A stretch of 49,699 nucleotides of DNA from a cyanobacterium PCC 7702 (GTDB lineage: Bacteria; Cyanobacteriota; Cyanobacteriia; Cyanobacteriales; Nostocaceae), in NCBI GenBank assembly GCA_000332255.1, contig KB235926.1, forward strand, positions 3,607,115 through 3,656,813. Direction: 5' to 3'. The notes below the pieces were generated by a model. That model searched no databases and was not told where the DNA came from. It was given only the letters and a program-made list of their open reading frames with translations. How positions within the stretch are numbered: position 1 is the stretch's first letter; every line of letters begins with the position of its first letter. Made by a program: the position numbers and the translations under genes. Of this stretch, positions 8,688 through 17,275 are shown piece by piece.

Positions 8688-9605
8688 TTGACAAACTTGT
8701 TAGAACTATACTTCAAGCTGGCGGGTCTGGTATGCTTGGGATTCTTTATAGGACGTAAATTACCGACCAGTGTTGCCACCCGTGTCGGCCAGATCCTCTT
8801 CTGGGCAGGAATACCAGTAAGTATTGTAAATTTTTTACCAAAAGCCGATTTTTCCGGGCAAATTTGGATGGCAGCGGCGATCGCTCAGTTAGCTGTTTTC
8901 CTGGGAGCCTTTTTAGCTTGGGTGGGGATAAAATGGCAAATTTGGTCTGGAAAAATAGTTCCCCCACCAGCAACCCAGGCTAGTTTGATTTTGGCAGCGA
9001 TGGTAGGTAACACTGGCTATTTAGGCTATCCCATTACTTTAACATTAGTCGGCACCCACTACTTTGCCTGGGCCTTATTATACGACTTGCTGGGTTCAAC
9101 CTTAGGTGCCTACGGCTGGGGTGTAGCACTAGCAGCACATTTACGCAGCAAAAATCCCGACTTCAAACAAGTTCTCAAAGCCATCGGCATTAATCCAGCC
9201 CTGTGGAGCTTTGCTTTTGGCTTGTGGTGGCGTCACCTGACAATTCCTACCACCATTCAATTTTGTTTGGAAATATGTGCTTGGACTGCTGTGATTTTAT
9301 CACTGCTATTAATTGGAATGCGATTGAGCAAGCTTAATTCCTGGCAGAGCTTACCACAAGCGGGGATCGGCTTGGCAATAAAAATGCTGCTGGTGCCGCT
9401 GGTGATAGGTAGTATCTTACCACTATTTGGTTTAACTGGGGAACCAGCACGAGTCATGGTGCTGCAAACGGCCATGCCTCCAGCTTTCGCTACCCTGGTA
9501 GTTGCCGAAACCTTTGAGCTCGATCGCGACCTAGCAGTAACAGCAGTGGCAGGAGGTACGATAGCATTACTATTTACCCTACCTTTGTGGTTGTGGTTGT
9601 TTTAG
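8688..9605 (+). CDS. AEC-family (auxin efflux carrier-like) transporter
   Basis: A 305-residue polytopic membrane protein with about ten hydrophobic segments and a central conserved region MVGNTGYLGYPITLTLVG, the crossover motif of the AEC/bile-acid-transporter-like superfamily. Its second half repeats the pattern and ends with TAMPPAFATLVVAETFELD, also characteristic of AEC proteins. Bacterial members export small organic acids, but the substrate cannot be predicted here. The start is TTG at 8688 with an AGG about 9 bases upstream; a nearby in-frame ATG is lacking, and the N-terminal membrane segment begins immediately. It is divergent from the peptidase gene. Confidence 0.88.
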   Translation: MTNLLELYFKLAGLVCLGFFIGRKLPTSVATRVGQILFWAGIPVSIVNFLPKADFSGQIWMAAAIAQLAVFLGAFLAWVGIKWQIWSGKIVPPPATQASLILAAMVGNTGYLGYPITLTLVGTHYFAWALLYDLLGSTLGAYGWGVALAAHLRSKNPDFKQVLKAIGINPALWSFAFGLWWRHLTIPTTIQFCLEICAWTAVILSLLLIGMRLSKLNSWQSLPQAGIGLAIKMLLVPLVIGSILPLFGLTGEPARVMVLQTAMPPAFATLVVAETFELDRDLAVTAVAGGTIALLFTLPLWLWLF

Positions 9606-9657
9606 AAGCCAGGAGCAGCTAGCTAGCTGTTGGCGCTGTTTTAACTCGATGTATTTC

Positions 9658-10170
9658 CTAACACGGTTGACTCACTTTCTCCAACAGTTCCGCTGGACTC
9701 ATTAACTCATAAGGTTCAAAAGGTTGATGAATCCAAGGGTTGTCAGGCAAATAGTCAACATAGTAATCGGGGACAATAATAGAACGAGCTTTATACCAAA
9801 TAACAGCAGTGCGAATTTCCTCAATAGGATAATCACAATAAGCTTTCAACCAAGGTATAGTTTGTTTGAGCGTGATTCCCGAATCTACTAGATCATCCAC
9901 CAAAAGAATGCGCTCTCCTAACTTGTCGGTGGTCATGGTAAGGTGTTGGGAAAAAATTAACTTTCCCTGTTGCCCGGTGCTACTGTAAGATGATGTGGCT
10001 AATATTGCTAAAGGCTGCTTGTAAATACGGGAAATAATATCTCCTACCCGCAGTCCTCCTCTAGCTAGACAAACGATTTGATTAAATTTCCAGCCGGATT
10101 TGTATATTTGAGCAGCTAGTAATTCAATTTTGTGGTGATAATCTGACCAAGAAATGTAAAGGTCTGGCAT
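9658..10170 (-). CDS. Phosphoribosyltransferase-family protein
   Basis: A 170-residue type I phosphoribosyltransferase fold protein. The PRPP-binding signature ILLVDDLVDSGITLKQTI is at about residues 88-105, preceded by VCLARGGLRVGDIISR, which matches the first conserved loop. Relatives include xanthine-guanine and hypoxanthine phosphoribosyltransferases, which attach ribose-5-phosphate to purine bases for salvage. The C-terminal YYVDYLPDNPWIHQPFEPYE is typical of the Gpt/HPT-like branch with PRPP-dependent salvage activity. The base specificity cannot be resolved. Start at ATG 10170. It is convergent with the AEC transporter. Confidence 0.85.
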   Translation of the reverse strand: MPDLYISWSDYHHKIELLAAQIYKSGWKFNQIVCLARGGLRVGDIISRIYKQPLAILATSSYSSTGQQGKLIFSQHLTMTTDKLGERILLVDDLVDSGITLKQTIPWLKAYCDYPIEEIRTAVIWYKARSIIVPDYYVDYLPDNPWIHQPFEPYELMSPAELLEKVSQPC

Positions 10171-10199
10171 AGGAAAGGTAATTTATCGCTGATACTGGA

Positions 10200-10249
10200 G
10201 GCAGTGCTTTGCGGAGGTTTCCTCCGAAACACGTAACTAACTGTGCCGT
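10200..10249. repeat. Nested palindrome (GC-rich interspersed-type repeat)
   Basis: A perfect 6-bp stem, CGGAGG at 10212-10217 and CCTCCG at 10221-10226, encloses a TTT loop. Outer arms (GGCAGTG at about 10200 and ACTGTGCC ending near 10249) pair imperfectly. Elements with a CGGAGGTTTCCTCCG core occur as interspersed repeats in cyanobacterial genomes, as I recall. It lies in the divergent region between the phosphoribosyltransferase and the sugar transporter. Confidence 0.5.
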
Positions 10250-10292
10250 AATGGCAACCAAGCTTTTTATTTTAGTATGAGCGCTAGGTAAT

Positions 10293-11756
10293 ATGAGCGA
10301 TTCTACCCCTTTTCGTTATTCGCAATACAACGCTAATGGTGAAAAACTCGATCTGAAAACTAAACTTGCTTATGGTGCAGGCGATTTAGGACCGGCCATT
10401 ACTGCTAACATAGCGGTATTTTTTTTGCTGTTTTTTTTTACTAATGTAGCTGGAATTCCGGCAGGTTTGGCTGGTAGCATTTTAATGATAGGTAAAATTT
10501 GGGATGCAGTAAACGATCCCATTGTCGGGGTCTTAACCGACAAAACCAAATCTCCTTGGGGACGCCGCTTACCTTGGATATTTTACGGAGCTATTCCCTT
10601 TGGAATTTCTTTCTTTCTGCAGTGGATTGTACCGAGATTTAGTGCTGACCAAAGTACCAACCAGTGCTGGTTATTTTGGTATTATGTGGCGATCGGATTA
10701 ATTTCTCAAGTTTTTTACACTGTTGTCAATTTACCCTACACGGCGATGACTCCCGAGCTCACCCAAGATTATGACGAGCGCACAAGTCTTAATAGTTTTC
10801 GCTTTGCCTTTTCCATTGGCGGCAGTATATTCTCGTTAATCTTAGCCAAAATTATTTTTGACAGAATTAGCGATCGCCAGCAACAGTACATGGTGTTAGC
10901 AGCAATTTGTAGCATTATTTCTGTTTTAGCGTTGTATTGGTGCGTTTGGGGCGTACGCGATCGCATTTTGGCTTTTGAGGCGAAACGCACTTCATACCAG
11001 GAAGATACACCTATTGCTTTTAGCGAACAATTAAAAATTGTCTTCAAAAACCGACCTTTTTTGTTCGCGATCGGTATCTATCTTTTTTCCTGGCTAGCTG
11101 TCCAGGTAACAGCCAGTATCATCCCCTACTTTGCCATCAACTGCATGCGCTTGAAAGAATCGGATGTTCCTACGCTCTTGATTGCAGTACAAACTACTGC
11201 TTTGTTAATGCTATTTGTCTGGAGTGCTTTGAGTCGCAAAATCGGAAAAAAAGCTGTTTATTTTCTGGGGGTGAGCTTGTGGATGGTAGCACAAGCAGGA
11301 CTGTTTTTCTTGCAGCCAGGTCAAATTGTTTTCATGTACGTATTGGCTGTGATGGCGGGTTTTGGAGTTTCTGTTGCTTATCTAGTTCCTTGGTCAATGA
11401 TGCCAGATGTGATAGAGTTAGATGAACTCCAAACCGGACAACGCCGGGAAGGAATTTTTTATGGCTTTATGGTGATGCTGCAAAAGTTCGGTTTGGCCTT
11501 TGGACTGTTTTTGGTAGGAATAGCATTAGAAGCATCCGGTTTTCGAGAAGCTATACCGGGACAAACTACCTTACCAGTTCAACCCGATTCTGCGCTCTTT
11601 GCCATTCGCGTTGCTACCGGTCCTGTCTCGACAATTTTTTTAATTTGCGGTTTATTTTTGACATTTTTCTACCCCATCACTCGAGAAATGCATGCAGAAA
11701 TATTGCTCCAACTCAAGGAACGCCAATACAATCGACAGCAAGAAACTGAAAAATAA
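10293..11756 (+). CDS. MFS transporter, GPH (glycoside-pentoside-hexuronide) cation symporter family
   Basis: A 487-residue membrane protein with about twelve hydrophobic segments. The N-terminal KLAYGAGDLGPAITANI and the loop DAVNDPIVGVLTDKTKSPWGRRLPWI are hallmarks of the MelB-like GPH family, which moves sugars or glycosides with H+ or Na+. YTAMTPELTQDYDERTSLNSFRFAF in the central loop also matches family signatures. Homologues are common in cyanobacteria, where substrates are mostly unknown. The short C-terminal tail is hydrophilic and basic. The gene is convergent with the large GH57 gene, and a small hairpin lies between them. A sugar substrate would fit with the adjacent glycosidase, but that is inference. 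Confidence 0.9.
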   Translation: MSDSTPFRYSQYNANGEKLDLKTKLAYGAGDLGPAITANIAVFFLLFFFTNVAGIPAGLAGSILMIGKIWDAVNDPIVGVLTDKTKSPWGRRLPWIFYGAIPFGISFFLQWIVPRFSADQSTNQCWLFWYYVAIGLISQVFYTVVNLPYTAMTPELTQDYDERTSLNSFRFAFSIGGSIFSLILAKIIFDRISDRQQQYMVLAAICSIISVLALYWCVWGVRDRILAFEAKRTSYQEDTPIAFSEQLKIVFKNRPFLFAIGIYLFSWLAVQVTASIIPYFAINCMRLKESDVPTLLIAVQTTALLMLFVWSALSRKIGKKAVYFLGVSLWMVAQAGLFFLQPGQIVFMYVLAVMAGFGVSVAYLVPWSMMPDVIELDELQTGQRREGIFYGFMVMLQKFGLAFGLFLVGIALEASGFREAIPGQTTLPVQPDSALFAIRVATGPVSTIFLICGLFLTFFYPITREMHAEILLQLKERQYNRQQETEK

Positions 11757-11788
11757 ACCATTTGCTGGCAAAAGCGATCGTATGTTCG

Positions 11789-11806
11789 AGCGGGTATTAA
11801 CCCGCT
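11789..11806. terminator. Hairpin between convergent genes, possible terminator
   Basis: AGCGGGT at 11789-11795 pairs with ACCCGCT at 11800-11806 across a 4-base loop, and ATTTTG follows. It sits between the convergent transporter and glycosidase genes. The stem is short and the T-run weak, so termination is only plausible. Confidence 0.4.
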
Positions 11807-11832
11807 ATTTTGTCAATCCAAGGAAAAGAAAA

Positions 11833-14580
11833 TTAACCTAATTGATGCAAATAAAAATCGACATCCACAGCTAAATTTTGCCCTAATTTCAACAATTGGC
11901 GCCATTTAGCAACATCCCCGTTGCCAGCAATTTTGTGTTGCAACTGCGGTAAAATCTGACTCTGCAGATAGCTGTAATAAAGTTCTTGAGAACGAGCAAG
12001 AGAAATACCGATATTTAACTGATAGGTTACCTCTATTAACCTTTCCAACCGTGGCAAATCAGCTTCCAAACAGCCGTTAACATCGTGTAATACTTGCCAC
12101 AGTAACTGCAGAATTATTCGTTCTAAAATTTGCTTGCCTTGGGTAATATTTAACCGACAGTGCAAGTGTTTTGCTTCGTTGGCGATCGCTTCTAATTCCA
12201 GGATGTAATTCATGCTTGATTGCAGTTGGCCAAGTTCTTGTTCCAGCGCTCGCAATGTTGTCATGCACCGATAGCTCAAGGCGATTTCCGCTGCTACCTG
12301 CAATTCTTGGGGTGCTTCTAGTTTGTCTCGGTGAAAGGCCATCAACACGCCGTAATTGTCCCGATACGCTTGCGTATAAAGCTGATCTAAGCGTGACAGT
12401 GTTTCCTGACTGAGCAGTTGCATCAAGCGATAGCGTTCTTCAACCAACAGATCGTCTAAGTTAAATGCTCGATCCCCAAACAACTCTATCATGGTAGCAA
12501 TAGTGCGGGCAGCGCTAGCTTGTTGCAAAGACGCTAGCAGTTTTTCTTTGAGCAGGCTGTAAGCACGCCTTCCTTCAAAAGGTTGAATGCAACAATGAAA
12601 ATCCCATCCTCCCAAATGCAGCACTGCAAATACCAAGTGCTCCTTTTCCCAGGTAATTTCCGACACTAATTGCAACTGACCTATTGCCATTGTTAGCGAG
12701 CCCAGGCGCTGCAGTTGGTAATCTAACTCGCAGACATTGTAACAATAAATACGCTTTTCCCGGGAATGGGAAAGTCTGGCTGCACCGTTGTTGGTAGAAG
12801 AGACGCCTTCGCACCTTTGAGCTTTGTGGTGGTTAAACAGGGAAGCGATCGCGTAATGGGCAGCAATTTGCTTAAAACTAACTTGGGAAGTCAGTACGAG
12901 TTGGCGATACACTTCACCACCGTGCTTGAACAGCTCGACATTACTAGGCGCCAGACACAGACGCTTGAGAAAACCTTTTTCTAGTTGCACTCCCGCTACC
13001 TCTGCTGCTAATTCCAGCGCCCGTGCAGCATAACGCAAAATTTGCGTTCCTTCTGGACGTGATATTTCTTCAAAAAACCAGCCGCAGCTTGTAAACATCA
13101 GCAAACCATGACGCTGCATTTCTAACAAGCGCAAAGCGTCTATCCGTTCCGAATCGGACAATTTGTGGGTTTGGTGGCGACAAAGAAAACGGTGCACGTT
13201 GGGAAAACTGCGATCGCGAATCACTTGTATGTATTCATCCCGAGCTTTCCAGGGATCGCAAAAAAACAGCTGGCCGTGTTCTTCATACACTTCTACGAGC
13301 CGATCCCGCAGCCAATTGAGGGCGTTTCGTAACGGACGGCGCCATAGTTGATGCCATTGACCGCCACCACCACAACCGCAATTATCTTGCCATCTGTCAA
13401 CGCCATGAGCGCAACTCCATGCAGTCACTGGCTTTAATTCCACCTCCCAAGTAGGAGGATTTAAGCTCAAATAGTGGGCAAAGTTTGTCACTTTCCAACC
13501 TTGACGGGGAAATTCTTCTGTAAAAGCATAAGCAAGAGTTTTTTCCGTTCCTTTTTTGTGGTGTCCGAAGGTTTCCCCATCTGTGGCAACAGCAATTAAT
13601 TGCGTAGGGCGACGATCCCCGCGCACTGCTGCACCGATTCGTCCCACAAAATGCTGGGAATTGTACAGAACGTCGCTAAAGCCCATATCCCGCGAAATCG
13701 GACCGTCATAGAAAAAGATATCAATGTAGGGTACAGATTCGGAATCGCCGTCTGAGGTCAAGATATCACTCTTTTTCGTATCTTCACCATCATTCCTGGG
13801 AGACAAACTCAGCGGTGAAGATGCGGTATTGAGTGTTGGTTTGAGATAGCAACGATAAGGACGTGTTGGATCGATTTGACCACCACCAACTTCGTGCCAT
13901 TCTGGATGGGGATTTTCCTTGGTAGGTAGGAGACGGCAACGCTGGGCTTGGGAAGGTGCCAGGATGATAAAGCGAATGCCTTCTTTAATTAAAGCTTCTA
14001 TGGTTGGATAGTCAACTGCAGTTTCTGCCAACCACATTCCTTCGGGATCGCGTCCAAAGCGAGAGCAAAAGTCTGCTTTTCCCCAGCGAATCTGCGTGTA
14101 CTTATCACGCTCGTTAGCAAGAGGCATGATGATGTGGTTATATACTTGCGCGATCGCGTTGCCATGACCGTTCAAGCGTTCGCAACTTTTGCGATCGGCT
14201 TCCAAAATTCGCTGATAAACCTCCACATCGTGACGTTCTATCCACGACATCAAAGTCGGACCGATATTAAAGCTCAAATACTCATAATTATTCACGATCC
14301 CCACCACTTCACCTCGATCGTTTAACACCCTGGCAAAAGCATTCGGACGATAACATTCGTAGTGAATCCGCTCGTTCCAGTCGTGAAATGGTGATGCATC
14401 GGCTTGGCGCTCAATCGCATCCAAATAGGGATTTTCCCGTGGTGGCTGGTAAAAATGTCCGTGCACGGTTACGTAAATACCCGTAGCCTGCTTGTGGCTG
14501 GCGGACGCAGACGTCATGGTCTGTTGTTGCGATGTCAAATTTGCACCAGCACCAGCTGGTAATTCAGCAGCAGAAGTCAT
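11833..14580 (-). CDS. Glycoside hydrolase family 57 protein with DUF3536 domain
   Basis: A 915-residue protein from the ATG at 14580; a TTG at 14673 would add 31 odd residues. The N-terminal half is a GH57 domain. Motif 1 is VHGHFYQPPRENP; motif 2 is YEYLSFNIGPTL. Motif 3, MWLAETAVD, contains the likely nucleophile Glu near residue 185. Motif 4, VATDGETFGHHKKG, carries the acid/base Asp. GH57 enzymes act on alpha-glucans (amylases, branching enzymes, alpha-galactosidases). The C-terminal half is the DUF3536 extension found in such cyanobacterial proteins. Between the domains are a CGCGGGG cluster and an unusual low-complexity stretch (SSPLSLSPRNDGEDTKKSDILTS) that looks like a recent insertion. 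It probably works on intracellular glucan, though this is inference. Confidence 0.9.
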   Translation of the reverse strand: MTSAAELPAGAGANLTSQQQTMTSASASHKQATGIYVTVHGHFYQPPRENPYLDAIERQADASPFHDWNERIHYECYRPNAFARVLNDRGEVVGIVNNYEYLSFNIGPTLMSWIERHDVEVYQRILEADRKSCERLNGHGNAIAQVYNHIIMPLANERDKYTQIRWGKADFCSRFGRDPEGMWLAETAVDYPTIEALIKEGIRFIILAPSQAQRCRLLPTKENPHPEWHEVGGGQIDPTRPYRCYLKPTLNTASSPLSLSPRNDGEDTKKSDILTSDGDSESVPYIDIFFYDGPISRDMGFSDVLYNSQHFVGRIGAAVRGDRRPTQLIAVATDGETFGHHKKGTEKTLAYAFTEEFPRQGWKVTNFAHYLSLNPPTWEVELKPVTAWSCAHGVDRWQDNCGCGGGGQWHQLWRRPLRNALNWLRDRLVEVYEEHGQLFFCDPWKARDEYIQVIRDRSFPNVHRFLCRHQTHKLSDSERIDALRLLEMQRHGLLMFTSCGWFFEEISRPEGTQILRYAARALELAAEVAGVQLEKGFLKRLCLAPSNVELFKHGGEVYRQLVLTSQVSFKQIAAHYAIASLFNHHKAQRCEGVSSTNNGAARLSHSREKRIYCYNVCELDYQLQRLGSLTMAIGQLQLVSEITWEKEHLVFAVLHLGGWDFHCCIQPFEGRRAYSLLKEKLLASLQQASAARTIATMIELFGDRAFNLDDLLVEERYRLMQLLSQETLSRLDQLYTQAYRDNYGVLMAFHRDKLEAPQELQVAAEIALSYRCMTTLRALEQELGQLQSSMNYILELEAIANEAKHLHCRLNITQGKQILERIILQLLWQVLHDVNGCLEADLPRLERLIEVTYQLNIGISLARSQELYYSYLQSQILPQLQHKIAGNGDVAKWRQLLKLGQNLAVDVDFYLHQLG

Positions 14581-14673
14581 GTAGTACGATCCAAAATAAA
14601 AAATACTCGCGGTTATGCCGAGAATGAAAAATCCATCTACCTGTTGGCATCTTACAAATCTTAGCCCGAACAA

Positions 14674-15022
14674 AAACTAGCTGATAAAAATGTAAAATGA
14701 GAAAAACCTATCTGACTAGAGCAGCTAATCTGCATTGGTAGCCAGTTTTCTCCAGACATTAGCAATTTTTTAGTCATTGAAAAAGCTTATATAAGTGAGT
14801 TCTCATTGCCAGTATTAACCAACTTTATTGTCTTTTGATATCTTAGACCGATTTTTTGGTATAAAATTTACGCCCAAATCAAAATTTTTGTCATAAATAA
14901 CTACTAACTATCCATAAAAAGCAATTCAACTTTACAAAACTCCCTTGCAATCAAAAACTTGCGCCACACCAAAGCAAAACGGTACACTTCTTGCCAAGGT
15001 TAGCTACCCTTTAAGGACAGAG
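14674..15022. other. Intergenic region upstream of cynS
   Basis: About 350 AT-rich bases between the divergent glycosidase and cyanase genes. No ORF, hairpin or RNA gene could be supported. A GTA-N7-TAC is present at 14859-14871 but has the wrong spacing for NtcA. Confidence 0.5.
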
Positions 15023-15463
15023 ATGTTTATTCCTGAAATTACTCAAAAGCTCTTAGCAGCAAAAAAAGACAAGGAACTTACTTTCGCCGATTTAGAAAAA
15101 ATCCTGGGACGCGATGAAGTATGGATAGCAGCTGTAATTTACCGTCAAGCAAGCGCTTCTCCCGAGGAAGCAAAGTTACTAGTTGAGGCGCTGGGATTGG
15201 ATGCAAGTTACGCTCAACAATTGACTGAATACCCTGTAAAAGGACTAGGACCAGTTGTTCCCACCGATCCCCTCATTTATAGATTTTATGAAATTATGCA
15301 AGTATACGGAATGCCCCTGAAAGCAGTAATTCACGAAAAATTTGGCGACGGGATCATGAGCGCGATTGACTTTACCTTAGATGTGGAAAAAGAAGAAGAC
15401 CCAAAAGGCGATCGCGTCAAGGTCATTATGTCTGGAAAATTTTTACCGTATAAAAAATGGTAA
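15023..15463 (+). CDS. cynS: Cyanate hydratase (cyanase)
   Basis: Cyanase decomposes cyanate with bicarbonate to ammonia and CO2. This provides nitrogen and detoxifies cyanate in the cytoplasm as a decamer. The 146-residue length is canonical. The C-terminal catalytic domain keeps the triad Arg87, Glu90 and Ser113, in [11 protein letters not shown] and GIMSAIDF. The N-terminal part is the usual HTH-like fold ([20 protein letters not shown]). I chose the ATG at 15023 because AAGGA lies 6 to 10 bases upstream; a longer reading from a TTG at 14945 is unneeded. No cynA/B/D transporter genes are adjacent, so it stands alone here. Nitrogen control by NtcA is known for some relatives, but no good site is visible. 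Confidence 0.97.
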   Translation: MFIPEITQKLLAAKKDKELTFADLEKILGRDEVWIAAVIYRQASASPEEAKLLVEALGLDASYAQQLTEYPVKGLGPVVPTDPLIYRFYEIMQVYGMPLKAVIHEKFGDGIMSAIDFTLDVEKEEDPKGDRVKVIMSGKFLPYKKW

Positions 15464-15639
15464 GATTGCAAGTTGACTTTTGGATTGGTGGAGTGCGATC
15501 GCACAACCACTCCCCATCACCCCTTTTGCATACAATTTTTCCAAAAGCTATTGCACTTTTGCGGTTTATTGCACCGTTCCACCTAAATGAATAAGACTTT
15601 TCATCATGTCCATCATCAAGACTGCATTACTCGCTGGAA

Positions 15640-16298
15640 TTGGAGAATGTACAACCACCTGGGAAACATACACAATATATTCTTCGCCATGGATACAGTG
15701 AAGCTAACAAGCAAGAATTGATTGTCAGCGATATTAAAAATGGCATGGCTAACTATGATCTGTCAGCAAAAGGTATTCAAGAAATTCGAGACCGCTTCTA
15801 CCAATTCCTAGCAACTACCCCTACTAAAGATGAATTTATCATTTGTAGTTCACCATTTTTAAGAACGGTTCAAACGTCATCGCTGATTGCAGAAATCATC
15901 CTAGCTAAGGAAATACATTAAGATAGTCGTCTGCGAGAACGTTTTTTTGGTGAGTGGGAACTCACACCATACATTAATTACCAAAAAGTTTGGCTAGAAG
16001 ACTACCAGAATCCTTGTCATAAAAAATGGGGTATTGAAAGCACCTATGAATGTTAGAACGGGTAACATCAGCAGTTAGAGAAATCGACAACCTATACAAA
16101 GATAAGCAAATTATTTTTGTCACCCACGGTGATGTTGCTCAAATTCTCGTATCTGGATACTTAAATCAAAATCCTCAGAACCACAGACAACTTAGTTCCA
16201 TCAAAACTGGGGAATTGAAAATATTACACCAACCGATTGGCAAGAAAAAAGCGATCCTTAAATATTGTATTGACATGAAGATATTTGAGTACGAGTAG
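15640..16298 (+). pseudogene. Broken histidine phosphatase (phosphoglycerate mutase-like)
   Basis: The first segment begins TQYILRHGYSEANK, with the RHG motif containing the catalytic His, and reads to IICSSPFLRTVQTSSLIAE. A TAA at 15919-15921 then stops the frame. The same frame continues with DSRLRERFFGEWE, the expected family motif, until a TAG near 16052. Here a one-base shift is needed to reach ERVTSAVREIDNL and then IIFVTHGDVAQIL, the second conserved His motif. So one nonsense change and one frameshift separate three parts of a single histidine phosphatase. All catalytic regions are recognisable, which suggests recent decay or sequence error. The start is uncertain; a TTG at 15640 precedes RHG. 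Confidence 0.8.
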
Positions 16299-16324
16299 AT
16301 TTTGATAAATAGTAAAAGTTTGTA

Positions 16325-16915
16325 GTGAGAGCTTTAGCCCTTGAAATAATCCTTATCATCCAAATTTGGAGGGTTTTCCGCTTGAGTCGCTACTTTAAAC
16401 TTGCACCGATGTCCCCTTTGTTCAGAGGACTGACGATCGCACTGTGGACATTGCCATTTTTATTTGGCATATCTGCACTGGTATGGCGCCAGCAGTTGGC
16501 AGGTATCATATTTATATTCCTCATAACTCTTTATGGAGCTGTATGGCTATGGTATCGCCCGTCTTGGTTTGTAGTTTCCAGTAACTGTGTGGAGATTGTG
16601 TTTCCAGCCTGGCGGCGCCGGATCCCCGTGCAAGATATATGCGCTATCCGCATTATCAACAAAGACGCTTTTCAAAGGGAGTTTGGCTGGGCTATACGTA
16701 TTGGTGTGGGAGGACTTTGGGGTAGCTTTGGGTGGCTTTGGACGTATCGTCGAGGTTTTTTAGAATTCTATATTTCCCAACACGACAACTTTGTACTGAT
16801 CGACCGTTTCACTCACAAAAGCATCACGATCACCCCTGAAAATCCTGAACAGTTTGCAGAAGCTGTTGAGGAAGCGATCGCTTCTAGAGGGAGCGATCGC
16901 GCAGAAAGCTCTTGA
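16325..16915 (+). CDS. Membrane protein with PH-like domain
   Basis: A protein of up to 196 residues from a GTG at 16325, or about 168 from the ATG at 16409 (MSPLFRGLTI). Two membrane segments (GLTIALWTLPFLFGISALVW and LAGIIFIFLITLYGAVWLWY) are followed by a soluble beta-rich domain with RRIPVQDICAIRIINKDAF and FVLIDRFTHKSITITPENPEQF. The latter resembles the end of bacterial PH-like (bPH, DUF2581/YdbT-type) domains, where TPxxPxxF precedes the last helix. Such proteins are often of unknown function and may sense membrane state. The C-terminus runs through two HIP1 octamers (16876, 16893), so its last residues may be variable. Confidence 0.6.
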   Translation: MRALALEIILIIQIWRVFRLSRYFKLAPMSPLFRGLTIALWTLPFLFGISALVWRQQLAGIIFIFLITLYGAVWLWYRPSWFVVSSNCVEIVFPAWRRRIPVQDICAIRIINKDAFQREFGWAIRIGVGGLWGSFGWLWTYRRGFLEFYISQHDNFVLIDRFTHKSITITPENPEQFAEAVEEAIASRGSDRAESS

Positions 16916-17275
16916 GTGCGATCGTATGTCTTTTTGTATCCTTACAGAAAACATACCATCACTTCTTGTATAATTATATGTTGGAATTATTGTTGGAGAT
17001 AGTATTAGAGCTCTATTTGCAGTGCTAGGGCTAGCGTAGTGTCAGCTTATCGGCGAGTGCTGTAAAATCTGCTTGTCTATTTTTCTGAGATATTGACACT
17101 TCCCCGCTACACTGCTGGCGCTGTTAACAGGGGAGTGTTAAATGTTCGTTCCTCATCCACGACTACAGTCTCTAAAAAATCCTCGACCCAGTTGTGAAAA
17201 TTCTGCACTGACTGCCAAGTTTTGTACGATAATCTTCTGCTGTTGACAATCTTGAATTAACAAAGCTGGGGAATT
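16916..17275. other. Intergenic region upstream of purH
   Basis: About 360 bases. ACACT at 17096-17100 and CCCC at 17102-17105 (with one bulged T) pair with GGGGAGTGT at 17130-17138, forming a hairpin. A small minus-strand reading frame (17107-17208) overlaps it. I found no RNA gene or clear promoter. Confidence 0.4.
17107..17208 (-). CDS. Possible 33-residue protein
   Basis: From a GTG at 17206-17208 this frame encodes a short acidic protein containing NFHNWVEDFLETVVVDEER and ending NTPLLTAPAV. The amino-acid composition looks coding-like. However, the frame is short, lacks an ATG, has no evident ribosome-binding site and overlaps a hairpin. It could be a gene remnant. No family recognised. 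Confidence 0.22.
   Translation of the reverse strand: MQNFHNWVEDFLETVVVDEERTFNTPLLTAPAV

Noticed and set aside
11833-14673. The upstream TTG-start form of the GH57 protein (946 residues)
   Set aside because: The extra 31 residues are unlike the family; the ATG at 14580 fits better.
14859-14871. NtcA-like GTA-N7-TAC upstream of cynS
   Set aside because: NtcA consensus needs eight bases between the half sites; seven are present, and no -10 box sits at the right distance.
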